A stretch of 64,000 nucleotides of DNA, taken from assembly GCA_963772815.1 (NCBI GenBank), contig CAVYYV010000003.1:310001-374000 (forward strand), written 5' to 3'. Shown piece by piece: positions 9,014 to 17,617 of the stretch. Each line of letters begins with the position of its first letter. Positions within the stretch are counted from its first letter, which is position 1. The notes beneath the pieces were generated by a model. That model ran no database searches. It was not told the DNA's origin and was given only the letters and a program-made list of their open reading frames with translations. A program made the position numbers and the translations under genes. This DNA is from DATFFO01 sp963772815. GTDB lineage: Bacteria; Actinomycetota; Acidimicrobiia; Spongiisociales; ZC4RG35.

Positions 9014-10432
9014 GTGCGTGCAGGAAAGATCGCCCTGGCAATCGTGGGCGCCCTGATGGCTCTCTTCGCTGTCGGGCTCCTGGCTGGAGGGGTAGGGCTC
9101 ACCTGGGCCAACGGAACACAACGGGACGCCAACGGTTTCTTCACGGGTTCCTCGATCAACCTGGCCTCCGGGCAGTACGCACTCACTTCCACCAGCATCG
9201 ATCTCGGCGCTCGGCCCGGCGACTGGTTTCCCTCAGGTCAACTGGCCACCGTGCGTATCACCGCCCAGAGTGAGGAACCGATCTTCATAGGCATCGGACC
9301 CGCCGACGCGGTGGACGGCTATCTGGGCGGCACCGGCTACTCGCGAGTAACCAGGATCGGCTCCCGAGGAAACGACGTCGCCTACCACACGACAGCGGGC
9401 GGAGCTCCGGCTTCAGCACCCGGCGCACAGACCTTCTGGGTGACCTCAGCCGAAGGCGCGGGTGCTCAAACGGTGACATGGGACCTGACGAAGGGGACCT
9501 GGGCGATCGTCATCATGAATTCCGACGCGTCGGCCGGAGTGTCCGTCCAGGCCTCGGCCGGGGCCAAAACAGACCTGCTGGTCCCGATCGCGGTCGCAAT
9601 GCTCGTGGGGGGCATGGTGATGGGGGGTGTGGCCGCCGTGATGATGGTGGTCGCGTTCCGGTCACCGGCGCAAGCGGCCGAAGGTCTTCCGACGCCCAGC
9701 TACGGGGCTTATCCGCTCTCCCTGGGGGCCGAGCTCGATCCGGAGCTGAGCCGCTGGCAATGGCTGTTCAAGTGGCTGCTTGCTCTCCCCCACTTTGTAA
9801 TCCTGGGGTTCCTCTGGGTTGCGTTCAGCTTCCTCACGGTCATCGCGGGCGTGGCGATTCTCTTCACGGGGCGCTACCCGAGAGGGATTTTCGACTTCAA
9901 CGTCGGCGTGTTGCGCTGGAGCTGGCGGGTCAGCTATTACTCCTACGGCGTCCTCGGCACTGATCGCTATCCGCCCTTCACTCTGGCGGACGCCGATTAT
10001 CCGGCCCGACTCGACGTCGCCTATCCGGAGGAGCTGTCGCGGGGGCTGGTCCTCGTGAAGTGGTGGCTGCTGGCCATACCGCACTACCTGATCGTGGGTC
10101 TGCTCACCAGCGGTTTGGTCTGGTGGTCCACCGACCTCAATCGGAGCGGCAACTCGATTCTGCAACTGGGTGGTGGCCTCATCGGGCTTCTGGTCCTGGT
10201 GGCTGCCGTTGCCCTACTCGTGACCGGCCGGTATCCCCAGGGACTGTTCGACCTCGTGATGGGCCTCAATCGGTGGGTATACCGGGTGGCCGCGTATGCA
10301 ACTCTGATGACCGACGAGTATCCGCCCTTCCGCCTCGACTCTGGGGGCTCTGAGGCGCAGGCCACACCCCCTACCCAGCCCCTCGAGCCGACTGGCGTAT
10401 CGGGTCAGGCTCAAAAGCCCGGCGAAGACTGA
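9014..10432 (+). CDS. Membrane protein with two DUF4389 repeats
   Basis: The protein has about 472 residues. An N-terminal signal-anchor (about residues 5-35) and a beta-rich extracytoplasmic section precede another membrane helix near residue 200. Two DUF4389 units follow, each with the signature FTGRYPRGIFDFNVGVLRW / VTGRYPQGLFDLVMGLNRW followed by YPPF. DUF4389 proteins are actinobacterial and of unknown role. GTG at 9014 is preferred because GGAGGAGG lies 5 nt upstream; an in-frame ATG at 8999 has no such site. Confidence 0.75.
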   Translation: MRAGKIALAIVGALMALFAVGLLAGGVGLTWANGTQRDANGFFTGSSINLASGQYALTSTSIDLGARPGDWFPSGQLATVRITAQSEEPIFIGIGPADAVDGYLGGTGYSRVTRIGSRGNDVAYHTTAGGAPASAPGAQTFWVTSAEGAGAQTVTWDLTKGTWAIVIMNSDASAGVSVQASAGAKTDLLVPIAVAMLVGGMVMGGVAAVMMVVAFRSPAQAAEGLPTPSYGAYPLSLGAELDPELSRWQWLFKWLLALPHFVILGFLWVAFSFLTVIAGVAILFTGRYPRGIFDFNVGVLRWSWRVSYYSYGVLGTDRYPPFTLADADYPARLDVAYPEELSRGLVLVKWWLLAIPHYLIVGLLTSGLVWWSTDLNRSGNSILQLGGGLIGLLVLVAAVALLVTGRYPQGLFDLVMGLNRWVYRVAAYATLMTDEYPPFRLDSGGSEAQATPPTQPLEPTGVSGQAQKPGED

Positions 10433-10541
10433 GAATGGCGCGTCCCTCGCGGATCTGATCGCTGGTCCTGCACGTTGAGGACCTCCGCCTCTAAACGTAG
10501 CGCCCCGATTCGAGCAGCATCATGAACGAGCAACAGACGGG

Positions 10542-11180
10542 ATGGCCATGGATCGAAAAGACATCCTCGACGGTTGGGACGAGCCGGAGCCCCTCTTCGA
10601 CCAGGAGCCGTCGGTGCTCGACCTGGACGACATGGTCCGGGTACGACCGGAAAGCGACGCCTACCCCGCGGAGACGGACGACGAAGCGGATGTCGACACC
10701 GCCGACTTCGACAATGACTCTCCTTCCTCACTGGACGACGTCGTGCCTGAAGAAGACTCGGACCCAGACGGGTCCGCTCTCGACAGCGCCCTGGTTGAGT
10801 TCGTGGAGCTGTTGAACGCCAGGGACCTGGACGACCTAGCGGAGATGATGGCGTCCGAAGTCGAGGCCGAATTCCTGGGAGAGACATCCCGCGGTGGTGT
10901 GGTCGGTGGATTGAACGATCTGTTGCTCCGTTATCCCAGTTTGCTGCTGACACGGGGAGATCTGGGGCGACAGCCGATCGCGGTTGCGTGGGTCTTCGAC
11001 CCCGACGACAAACGCTACGACGCCCTTGGCTACTTCTTGGTGACACTGGACGACTCCGACCTCCTGAAGAGCCTCGAGTACGTCGGCGGCTTGCCCGATT
11101 CTGAGAACCTGGTCGTGGAGACTCCGGAGGAGGCCGACCTTCCCGAATGGGAGGAGTGGTCGGCCTACGACGAGAACTGA
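10542..11180 (+). CDS. Acidic protein with C-terminal NTF2/SnoaL-like half
   Basis: This is a 212-residue protein. Residues 1-85 are strongly acidic and low in complexity (runs of D and E), likely disordered. Residues 88-190 (LVEFVELLNARDLDDLAEMM onward, then PIAVAWVFDPDDKR) look like a cystatin-like NTF2/SnoaL fold. No catalytic residues can be identified. It is monocistronic, and no Shine-Dalgarno of note precedes the ATG. Confidence 0.6.
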   Translation: MAMDRKDILDGWDEPEPLFDQEPSVLDLDDMVRVRPESDAYPAETDDEADVDTADFDNDSPSSLDDVVPEEDSDPDGSALDSALVEFVELLNARDLDDLAEMMASEVEAEFLGETSRGGVVGGLNDLLLRYPSLLLTRGDLGRQPIAVAWVFDPDDKRYDALGYFLVTLDDSDLLKSLEYVGGLPDSENLVVETPEEADLPEWEEWSAYDEN

Positions 11181-11430
11181 GTCAGGGTCGGACGCGTTCA
11201 GGGGGACGATCCAACCGAAGTCGGCAGCGACATAGACACACCAGACAGCCCACATCCTGGCCCCCGAGACGCCATCCCTCGCTATCCGTCGCCCGGCAGG
11301 GTCGCAGATGCGAACGGGGCGTGCTTCCCGGTGGGTGGACAGGCAGTCGTCGGCGCGTCCATCACCTGGCGTCACAAAGAGCGGAGGGGCGTCACCGGTC
11401 GGTCCCGCACGCATTCCGCCGCCAACAAGC
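11181..11430. other. Non-coding stretch downstream of the acidic protein gene
   Basis: No supported gene is seen here. Frames on both strands are open in places but lack start signals and family resemblance. It separates two convergent units and leads into the terminator hairpin of the sulfur operon. Confidence 0.4.
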
Positions 11431-11457
11431 GAGTCCGCCCGGGGTCCGGGCGGACTC
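11431..11457 (-). terminator. Strong hairpin terminator of the sulfur operon
   Basis: A perfect 12-bp inverted repeat, GAGTCCGCCCGG-GGT-CCGGGCGGACTC, lies about 21 bp past the stop of the last gene of the minus-strand sulfur operon. It lacks a long U-tract, as many high-GC actinobacterial terminators do. Confidence 0.7.
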
Positions 11458-11477
11458 ACGCTCATCCGCCGTCGGCC

Positions 11478-11990
11478 TCAGATGAATATGACCTGGGCGC
11501 CCAGGGAAAGCTCGATGAAGTCGGCGGCCGAGATGACCCCCTCGACCCGCTCGTACAGGTCCTTTTCCTCCAGGTGCATCATGTCGGCCGACATTCGGCA
11601 TGCCCACAGATGGCCACCTGCATCGGTGATCATCTCCAGGAACTCAGGAACGTCCGGCACGTCGATGCCTTCGATCTGCTTCTTCATCATGTGGGTGGCG
11701 AATGCAGTCATTCCGGGGAGGCCCATCAGAGATGGCGGCATGTGCGTGGCCGGATTGCCTACCGGTGTGAACTTCAGGTGGGCCATCGTCTCCCGGTTGA
11801 TCATGTCGAAGCCCCAGAAGGTGAAGAAGAGGTGAGTCTCGACTCCTTCACCCAGCGCTGCATTGGCCAGCACAAGGCCGGGATAGGCCATGTCCAGGGA
11901 GCCCTTCGAGCAAATTATGCAGAGCTTGCGGTCGGTTTCCTTGTCGTCTTCGAAGGCCGGAACCGGGGCCGGTTCCAAAGTGGTGGTCAT
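11478..11990 (-). CDS. DsrE/DsrF-like sulfur carrier protein (DsrE2 type)
   Basis: The protein has about 170 residues with the DsrE/F/H Rossmann-like fold. It shows CIICSKGSLDMAYPGLVLAN at the N-terminus, HLFFTFWGFDMIN, and a conserved cysteine in GGHLWACRMSADMM expected to carry persulfide. Start MTTTLEP is supported by AGGAGGAG. It is the third gene of an operon with TusE/DsrC and SQR, so it probably takes part in trafficking sulfane sulfur released from sulfide oxidation. DsrE2 forms are often membrane-associated, but no obvious membrane helix is seen here. Confidence 0.85.
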   Translation of the reverse strand: MTTTLEPAPVPAFEDDKETDRKLCIICSKGSLDMAYPGLVLANAALGEGVETHLFFTFWGFDMINRETMAHLKFTPVGNPATHMPPSLMGLPGMTAFATHMMKKQIEGIDVPDVPEFLEMITDAGGHLWACRMSADMMHLEEKDLYERVEGVISAADFIELSLGAQVIFI

Positions 11991-12000
11991 GTTCTCCTCC

Positions 12001-12315
12001 TCACACGCAGCCGACCGGCTTGGGCAGCCCGGCAATGTAGGCCATCTTCTTGGCCGGCTTCTTGGGAAACAGGGCGAACATGTCCTTGGTGGTCACGCCT
12101 CCCGCCGTCGCCATGCGCCGCAAAGTGGGCGTTTCGCCGGTCTCTGCGTAGTCCTGGCGGGCAAATCGGATGGCCGCCAAGTGGGCATCCGTCAGTTCGA
12201 TGCCGATGTTCGATGCCAGCGTCTCGGCCAGCGCCTCGTCCCACTGGGCAGGATCGGTTAGGAAGCCTTCAGGATCCACGTCCACCGATCTCCCAGCGAT
12301 CGTGGCAGTAGTCAT
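12001..12315 (-). CDS. TusE/DsrC family sulfur-relay protein (single C-terminal cysteine)
   Basis: This 104-residue protein has the DsrC/TusE fold: DPEGFLTDPAQWDEALAE, ELTDAHLAAIRFAR and the flexible C-terminal arm ending AGLPKPVGCV. The penultimate cysteine (CysA) is present. The second arm cysteine of true DsrC (11 residues earlier) is alanine in MAYIAG, so trisulfide chemistry as with DsrAB is not expected and a TusE-like or rhodanese-type carrier role fits better. The ATG overlaps the SQR stop by 4 nt. Confidence 0.88.
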   Translation of the reverse strand: MTTATIAGRSVDVDPEGFLTDPAQWDEALAETLASNIGIELTDAHLAAIRFARQDYAETGETPTLRRMATAGGVTTKDMFALFPKKPAKKMAYIAGLPKPVGCV

Positions 12316-13565
12316 ACCTTCATCTCCTCTCGTTCAGTTTGTTCGGGCCGGACCTTGCCGGCCATCGACATGTGATTGGTGACAGGCAGCCTTCGGCCCG
12401 GCAGCAAAAGGTGCCAGTAGATGGCCTTGAAGGCGAGCTTGCCCCAGTGGTTGATGCGCGACTCCTTGAGCAGCTTCATGGGGCCGATACCCGGGATCGG
12501 GTAGGTTCCCGGAAGCGGCTCGGTGTCGTAGTTGAAGTCGATCAGCAGGGCCTTGCCACCGCCCGCCTCGATGAAGCAGTTGGAGTGCCCGTCGAACGAG
12601 CGCTCCATTGGCCTACCTGCGATGTGCTCCAGGAAATTGTCGACGAAATCCTCCGCCGCGAAATGCGCCACCGCGCCCGCCTTGGAAGTGGGGATGTTGG
12701 AGGCGTCACCGACGGCGAAGATGTTGTCGTACCCGGTGGCGAGGAAGTTGTGTGGGTCGACCTTGGCATAGTTGAGCTCGTCGCCGAGGCCGGACCTCCC
12801 CACGTAGTCCACGCCCATGTTGGTGGGCACCGTTACCAACAAGTCGAATGGAATCTCCCGCTCGTCGTAGGAGACGAGCTTCCCGTCCTCGACGTGCTCG
12901 ACATAGAAATCGGCCTCGAGCCTGATGTGGCGCTCGTCCAGCATGCCTCCCAGTGCCTGCGAGGAGATCGGCTTGGTGAAGGCTCCGGAGAGAGGCGTGG
13001 CGTACGCCAGCTCAACGGAGTCCCTGATTCCCAGCTTGCGGAAATGATCGTCGGCCAGAAAGGCGAACTCGAGCGGTGCAACCGGGCACTTGATGGGCAT
13101 CTCGGTCACATGCACCACCAGCCGGCCGCCCTTGAACTCGTCGAGCGCATCGCGAAGTGCTACCGCCCCATCCAGCGTGTAGAACTCGTGGATGCTCTTG
13201 CGCCAGCCGGACTCCATCAGGCCGGGAGTCTGATCCGGCCGGGGGGTGGTCCCGGTCGCTACGACCAACTGGTCGTAGCTGACCTCGGTGCCGTCGACCA
13301 GCAGCACCTTGTTGGCCTCAGGCAGGATGCGGTCGACCTCGGAGTAGGTCACCTGGACATCGCGCGGCAACAGGTTCTCGGTGGGCCGTACGAGTTTCTC
13401 GGGATCTTCCAGGTGGAACGGAACGAACAACAGCCCGGGCTGGTACAAGTGGCGATGGGAGGGTTCGATGACCTGAATCTCCCAATCCGGAGGCAATCGA
13501 TCGTGGAGCTTGTTCACGATCATCGTCCCGGCGGTTCCTGCCCCCAGGATGAGCAAACGATTCAT
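12312..13565 (-). CDS. Sulfide:quinone oxidoreductase-type FAD flavoprotein
   Basis: This 417-residue protein has an N-terminal dinucleotide fold (RLLILGAGTAGTMIVNKL), ATGTTPRPDQTPG and a second FAD motif, IFAVGDASNIPTSKAGAVAH. Cys160 (in MPIKCPVAPLEFAF) and Cys329 are positioned like the SQR redox cysteine pair. A hydrophobic, basic C-terminus (FKAIYWHLLLPGRRLP) fits monotopic membrane binding. It would oxidise sulfide to sulfane sulfur and pass electrons to quinone. Co-transcription with TusE and DsrE2 supports this over NDH-2. The exact SQR type is uncertain. Confidence 0.85.
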   Translation of the reverse strand: MNRLLILGAGTAGTMIVNKLHDRLPPDWEIQVIEPSHRHLYQPGLLFVPFHLEDPEKLVRPTENLLPRDVQVTYSEVDRILPEANKVLLVDGTEVSYDQLVVATGTTPRPDQTPGLMESGWRKSIHEFYTLDGAVALRDALDEFKGGRLVVHVTEMPIKCPVAPLEFAFLADDHFRKLGIRDSVELAYATPLSGAFTKPISSQALGGMLDERHIRLEADFYVEHVEDGKLVSYDEREIPFDLLVTVPTNMGVDYVGRSGLGDELNYAKVDPHNFLATGYDNIFAVGDASNIPTSKAGAVAHFAAEDFVDNFLEHIAGRPMERSFDGHSNCFIEAGGGKALLIDFNYDTEPLPGTYPIPGIGPMKLLKESRINHWGKLAFKAIYWHLLLPGRRLPVTNHMSMAGKVRPEQTEREEMKV

Positions 13566-13689
13566 GGACGTCCTTTCCTATGCCTCCTCAGCGTATGCGC
13601 TGGACGGCCTGCCACCCAGGGCCGAATGGCCCCTACCGGAGGGGCTATGTACCGACACTTTCGGCCTCCGGGGATCGGCCGCCGGGAGC

Positions 13690-13711
13690 GTTTACCTGAC
13701 GTTCAACCAAG
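13690..13711 (+). promoter_or_regulatory. Candidate PHO box (two 11-nt direct units) upstream of pstS
   Basis: GTTTACCTGAC followed directly by GTTCAACCAAG gives two tandem 11-nt units resembling the actinobacterial PhoP-binding pattern (G-T/G-TCA-pyrimidines). The site lies about 110 bp before the pstS start, inside the 256-bp divergent region shared with the SQR operon. It would place pst under phosphate-starvation control. The call rests on visual similarity only. Confidence 0.5.
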
Positions 13712-13821
13712 GCACATGGGCGGGACAAATAGCCTCCCTACGTTGTCGGTGGGCAGTACGGGACGGAGACACTCAACAGTGGCGAGTCCGCGACTGCGGC
13801 CAACGTCAACAAGGAGAAATA

Positions 13822-14901
13822 ATGCGCAGATCCATCCGTGCAGGAGCATTCCTCGTCGTACTCGCCATGGTGGCGGCGGCGTGTGGTTCCTCGTCTGGAG
13901 ATACCACGACCACTGCGATGCAGGAGAGCGGCACCACGGCGATGCAGCTGTCGGGCAGCCTGGATGGGGCGGGCGCCACATTCCCGGCTCCGCTCTACCT
14001 CGAATGGATCGGCGAGTACCAGCAGGAGTACCCGGATGTCCAGATCAACTACCAGGGCATTGGCTCCGGTGGCGGTGTGCAGAACTTCATCCAACAGACG
14101 GTGGACTTCGCCGGCTCGGATGCGTATCTGACGGACGACGAGCTGGCCCAGGCCTCCCAGAATGGGACCGTGTACCACATCCCGACCGTGTTCGGGGCGG
14201 TAGTGCCGTCGTTCAACCTGTCGGGTGTTGACACCCTCACCCTGGACTGCGACACCCTGGCCGGCATCTTCCTGGGCACCATCACCAACTGGAATGACCC
14301 GGCTCTGGCCGGCCTCAACCCCGATGCGAGCCTGCCGGACGAGCCCATCCAGGTGGTGCACCGCTCGGATGGCTCCGGCACGACGAATGTCTTCACGCTC
14401 TACTTGGACACCTGCAGTTCCGACTGGCATGACCAGGTCGGGTTCGGCAAAGAGGTCGAGTGGCCCACCGGCGTGGGTGGAGAAGGCAACGACGGCGTAG
14501 CCGCCGCAATCTCCCAGCAGGACGGATCGCTGGGCTACGTGGAACTGGCCTACGCGGTTCAGGCCGGGCTTTCGACCACCTCGATGGTCAACAAGTCGGG
14601 CAACACGGTCGAGCCGTCGCTCGATTCGACCTCTGCAGCTGCCGAGGGTGCCGACATTCCCGATGATCTGCGCTTCATCCTGGCCGACACCCCGGCGCCC
14701 CAAGGCTGGCCCATCTCCACGGCGACGTGGATCCTGGCTTACGGCAATACCCCGGCCGATAAGGCAGAGTTGCTGAAGTCGTTCTTGCACTGGGCATTGG
14801 AGAACGGCGACGACACCGCAACCCAGCTTGACTATGCCCCCATCCCCGACTCGCTCCAACAGAAGGCACTCGCCTTCGTGGACAAGATCGGCAACAGCTG
14901 A
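13822..14901 (+). CDS. pstS: Phosphate ABC transporter, substrate-binding lipoprotein
   Basis: This 359-residue protein has a Sec/lipoprotein signal with lipobox VAAAC, so it is tethered on the outer face of the membrane. PstS signatures are LDGAGATFPAPLYLEWI, YQGIGSGGG, DFAGSDAYLTDDEL and HRSDGSGTTNVF, which supply the phosphate-contacting Ser/Asp/Arg residues. AAGGAG precedes the ATG at 13822. It is the first gene of pstSCABB and captures inorganic phosphate for the PstCA channel. Confidence 0.95.
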   Translation: MRRSIRAGAFLVVLAMVAAACGSSSGDTTTTAMQESGTTAMQLSGSLDGAGATFPAPLYLEWIGEYQQEYPDVQINYQGIGSGGGVQNFIQQTVDFAGSDAYLTDDELAQASQNGTVYHIPTVFGAVVPSFNLSGVDTLTLDCDTLAGIFLGTITNWNDPALAGLNPDASLPDEPIQVVHRSDGSGTTNVFTLYLDTCSSDWHDQVGFGKEVEWPTGVGGEGNDGVAAAISQQDGSLGYVELAYAVQAGLSTTSMVNKSGNTVEPSLDSTSAAAEGADIPDDLRFILADTPAPQGWPISTATWILAYGNTPADKAELLKSFLHWALENGDDTATQLDYAPIPDSLQQKALAFVDKIGNS

Positions 14902-14907
14902 TCAGAC

Positions 14908-14947
14908 GGAGCCGGGCCGCGACGGGACACCGCCGTGGCCCGGCTCC
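14908..14947 (+). terminator. Intercistronic hairpin between pstS and pstC (attenuator-like)
   Basis: GGAGCCGGGCC and GGCCCGGCTCC form a perfect 11-bp stem with an 18-nt loop, followed by TTCTATC. Sitting just after the pstS stop, it probably lets part of transcription end. This would make more binding protein than permease, or it may stabilise the pstS message. Confidence 0.7.
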
Positions 14948-14985
14948 TTCTATCGTTGCCCCGGACTCACATTGATCGACTCCCC

Positions 14986-15966
14986 ATGACCGTAGAGCTG
15001 GAACCCAAACCCGAGCCGGAGATCGAAGAGCGCAAGCTGATCGTCGACCGCCCCCGCCGAACGGGGGATCGTGTCTTCCGGTGGGTGACCGTGGGCACTG
15101 CCGCCGTCGTACTCCTCGCCCTGGGCGTCATGGTGGTCTCGACCACCATCTCGTCGCGGACGGTCTTCCAGTCCCAGGGGATCATCGGTTTTCTGACCGG
15201 GATGCGCTGGGTCCCCAGCAAGAGCATCTTCGGAGCCCTCCCCTTCATCTACGGCACCATGGTCACGGCACTAATCGCCGTCATCGTCGGGGTTCCCATC
15301 AGCATTCTGATCGCCCTCTACCTGGCCGAGGTGGCACCAAGGCGGGTGGCAGGGCCCGTCTCATACCTGGTGGACCTGCTCGCCGCCATTCCCTCCGTGG
15401 TATATGCCCTGTGGGGCGTGTTCGTGTTCGTGCCGTTGGTCCTCAAGCCGGTCCAGGACTTCCTCGCCACAAACCTGGGATGGTCCAAGATCTTCGAGGG
15501 CCCGGTGTTCGGGCTCTCCTACCTTTCAACCGGTCTGGTCCTGTCGATCATGATCGTTCCCATCGTCAGCGCCATCTGTCGTGAGGTCTTCGCAACCGTG
15601 CCTCCCGGCGAGAAGGAGGCCGCCCTCGCTCTGGGAGCCACTCGCTGGGAGATGATCCGCCTATCCGTCCTCCCTCGCTCGCGGGCGGGGATCATCGGGG
15701 CGGTCATGCTCGGGCTGGGCCGGGCGCTCGGCGAGACGATCGTGGCCGCCCTTTTGATCGGGTCCCAGGTCGACGTCCACCTCTCGGTGCTTCAACCCGG
15801 CTACACCATGGCGGCTGTGATCGCCAACCAGTTCCAGGAGGCCGGCGCCGAGCAGATCCGAGCCCTGCTCGGGGTGGGCGTCGTGCTCTTCCTGATCACG
15901 ATCGTCGTCAACATCATCGCCCGTCTGATCGTGGCCCGAACCAGCACGCCGAGAGGGGCAACATGA
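14986..15966 (+). CDS. pstC: Phosphate ABC transporter permease PstC
   Basis: This 326-residue permease has a long cytoplasmic N-terminus and six membrane helices. The EAA-type loop EAALALGATRWEMIRLSVLP that docks the ATPase is clear, followed by GRALGETIVAALLIG. It forms the phosphate channel with PstA. The ATG has no obvious Shine-Dalgarno; the hairpin just upstream may limit its expression. It overlaps pstA by 4 nt. Confidence 0.93.
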   Translation: MTVELEPKPEPEIEERKLIVDRPRRTGDRVFRWVTVGTAAVVLLALGVMVVSTTISSRTVFQSQGIIGFLTGMRWVPSKSIFGALPFIYGTMVTALIAVIVGVPISILIALYLAEVAPRRVAGPVSYLVDLLAAIPSVVYALWGVFVFVPLVLKPVQDFLATNLGWSKIFEGPVFGLSYLSTGLVLSIMIVPIVSAICREVFATVPPGEKEAALALGATRWEMIRLSVLPRSRAGIIGAVMLGLGRALGETIVAALLIGSQVDVHLSVLQPGYTMAAVIANQFQEAGAEQIRALLGVGVVLFLITIVVNIIARLIVARTSTPRGAT

Positions 15967-16847
15967 CCACTCTGGCCGAGAGGTCGCTGGGACGCCCCAC
16001 CTCCCGCCGTCGCCTGCTGAAGGACCGGCTCGCCCTGACGGCGATGTATACGGCGGTGGCGGTCTCGCTCGTGCCCCTGGGCTTGATCATCTATTTCCTC
16101 CTGATCCGCGGCCTCGGTGCAATGACCTGGGAGTTTCTCATCTCCTCCCAACCCCTGACTTTCATCCGGGAGGGAGGCGGTGCTCTCAACGCCGTCGTCG
16201 GGACCGCGTACATGGTGGGTCTGGCCTCCCTGGTCTCCATCCCCGTGGGAATCGGCGCCGCCATCTATCTCAACGAGTACGGCAAGGGACGATTCGCCGC
16301 CTCGGTGCGCTTCTTTGCCGATGTGATGACCGGGGTCCCTTCGGTGTTCGTGGGCCTGTTCATCTATACGATCCTCATCATCGACACCCCGCTCGGGTTC
16401 TCGGCCATCGCCGGCGGCCTGGCCCTGTCCTTGATCATGCTTCCGATCATCATCCGCTCCACCGAGGAGATCCTCAAACTGGTGCCCGACAGCCTTCGTG
16501 ACGCAAGTCATGCCCTGGGAGCGACCCGGGCCCGGACCACGATGAGAGTGGTGCTGCCGGCGGCCAAAGCGGGGATCGCCACCGGCGTGATGCTGGCGGT
16601 GGCGAGAGCGGCAGGAGAGACCGCTCCCCTGATCATGACGGCGCTCGGGTCAGTGCAGTTGGTCTCGAGCTGGACGCAGCCCATCTCGGCCCTCCCGCTC
16701 TACATCTACTCAGGTGCGAGGAACCCGTTCCCGGCCGGACAGGAGCGGGCCTTCGCCGCCAGTCTGGAGCTGGTCGCAATCGTGCTGATCCTCACGATCA
16801 TCGCCCGGTGGTTCGCATCGCGCCATGCGAAGGGGGCGCGCCGGTGA
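15963..16847 (+). CDS. pstA: Phosphate ABC transporter permease PstA
   Basis: This 294-residue permease has six predicted helices. The coupling loop DASHALGATRARTTMRVVLP and downstream RAAGETAPLIMTALG are diagnostic for PstA. It starts inside the pstC stop (ATGA) and its own TGA overlaps the GTG of the first pstB, so the operon is translationally chained. Confidence 0.93.
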   Translation: MTTLAERSLGRPTSRRRLLKDRLALTAMYTAVAVSLVPLGLIIYFLLIRGLGAMTWEFLISSQPLTFIREGGGALNAVVGTAYMVGLASLVSIPVGIGAAIYLNEYGKGRFAASVRFFADVMTGVPSVFVGLFIYTILIIDTPLGFSAIAGGLALSLIMLPIIIRSTEEILKLVPDSLRDASHALGATRARTTMRVVLPAAKAGIATGVMLAVARAAGETAPLIMTALGSVQLVSSWTQPISALPLYIYSGARNPFPAGQERAFAASLELVAIVLILTIIARWFASRHAKGARR

Positions 16848-17617
16848 AGTCGCTCGATCTGAAGGAGCTCAACGCCTATTACGAGGATTTCCAGGCCATC
16901 GCCGACGTGAACCTGACGGTTGAGGCAGGCAAGATAACCGCCTTCATCGGACCATCAGGATGCGGGAAGTCCACACTGTTGCGCTGCCTCAACCGGATGC
17001 ACGAGCTGGTTCCGGCCGCCCGGGTTGAGGGCTTGGTCACGCTGGACGACGAGGACATCTACGACCCGACCGTCTCACCCGCCGAGGTGCGACGCGTGAT
17101 CGGCATGGTGTTCCAGCGTCCCAATCCCTTCCCCACCTTGAGCATTTTGGACAACGTGGCCGCCGGTCTCCGCCTCGAGGCTCTCTACCCCCGCGACGAG
17201 ATCGCCGACCGGGCGGAACAGTCCCTCAAGGGTGCCCAGCTCTGGGACGAGGTACACGATCGGCTTGACGCCCCCGCTTCGTCCCTGTCGGGTGGTCAGC
17301 AGCAGAGGCTCTGCATCGCCCGGACCATCGCCGTCGAGCCGGACGTGATCCTCATGGACGAGCCCTGTTCCGCTTTGGACCCCATCGCCACCCTCCGCAT
17401 CGAGGATCTGATGCGGGAACTGTCGAGCTCGTACACGATCGCCATCGTCACCCACAACATGGAGCAGGCAGCCCGGGTGGCGGACTTCACCGGGTTCTTC
17501 TCCATCGACGAGACCGGCGATCCGGGCCGACTCATCGAGTTCGACTCGACCAACGTCATCTTCTCCAACCCCTCCGACGAGCGGACCGACCGCTACGTCT
17601 CGGGGAGATTCGGATGA
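16844..17617 (+). CDS. pstB: Phosphate ABC transporter ATP-binding protein, first copy
   Basis: The 257-residue ABC ATPase shows Walker A GPSGCGKST, the PstB-specific NRMHELVPAARVEG stretch, Q-loop FQRPNPFP, signature LSGGQQQRLCIA, Walker B VILMDEPCSALDP and switch His in IVTHNMEQA. The start is the GTG overlapping the pstA TGA, with AAGGGGG upstream. A second PstB follows directly, so the transporter could work as a PstB1-PstB2 heterodimer or the copies could be alternative. Confidence 0.92.
   Translation: MKSLDLKELNAYYEDFQAIADVNLTVEAGKITAFIGPSGCGKSTLLRCLNRMHELVPAARVEGLVTLDDEDIYDPTVSPAEVRRVIGMVFQRPNPFPTLSILDNVAAGLRLEALYPRDEIADRAEQSLKGAQLWDEVHDRLDAPASSLSGGQQQRLCIARTIAVEPDVILMDEPCSALDPIATLRIEDLMRELSSSYTIAIVTHNMEQAARVADFTGFFSIDETGDPGRLIEFDSTNVIFSNPSDERTDRYVSGRFG

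Noticed and set aside
12001..12315. A true DsrC of a dissimilatory Dsr system
   Set aside because: The second arm cysteine is absent and no dsrAB genes are in the window; a TusE-type carrier fits better.
12339..14231. 630-codon open frame on the plus strand across the sqr gene
   Set aside because: It is antisense to sqr and pstS start, with no family match; high-GC third-position bias explains the openness.
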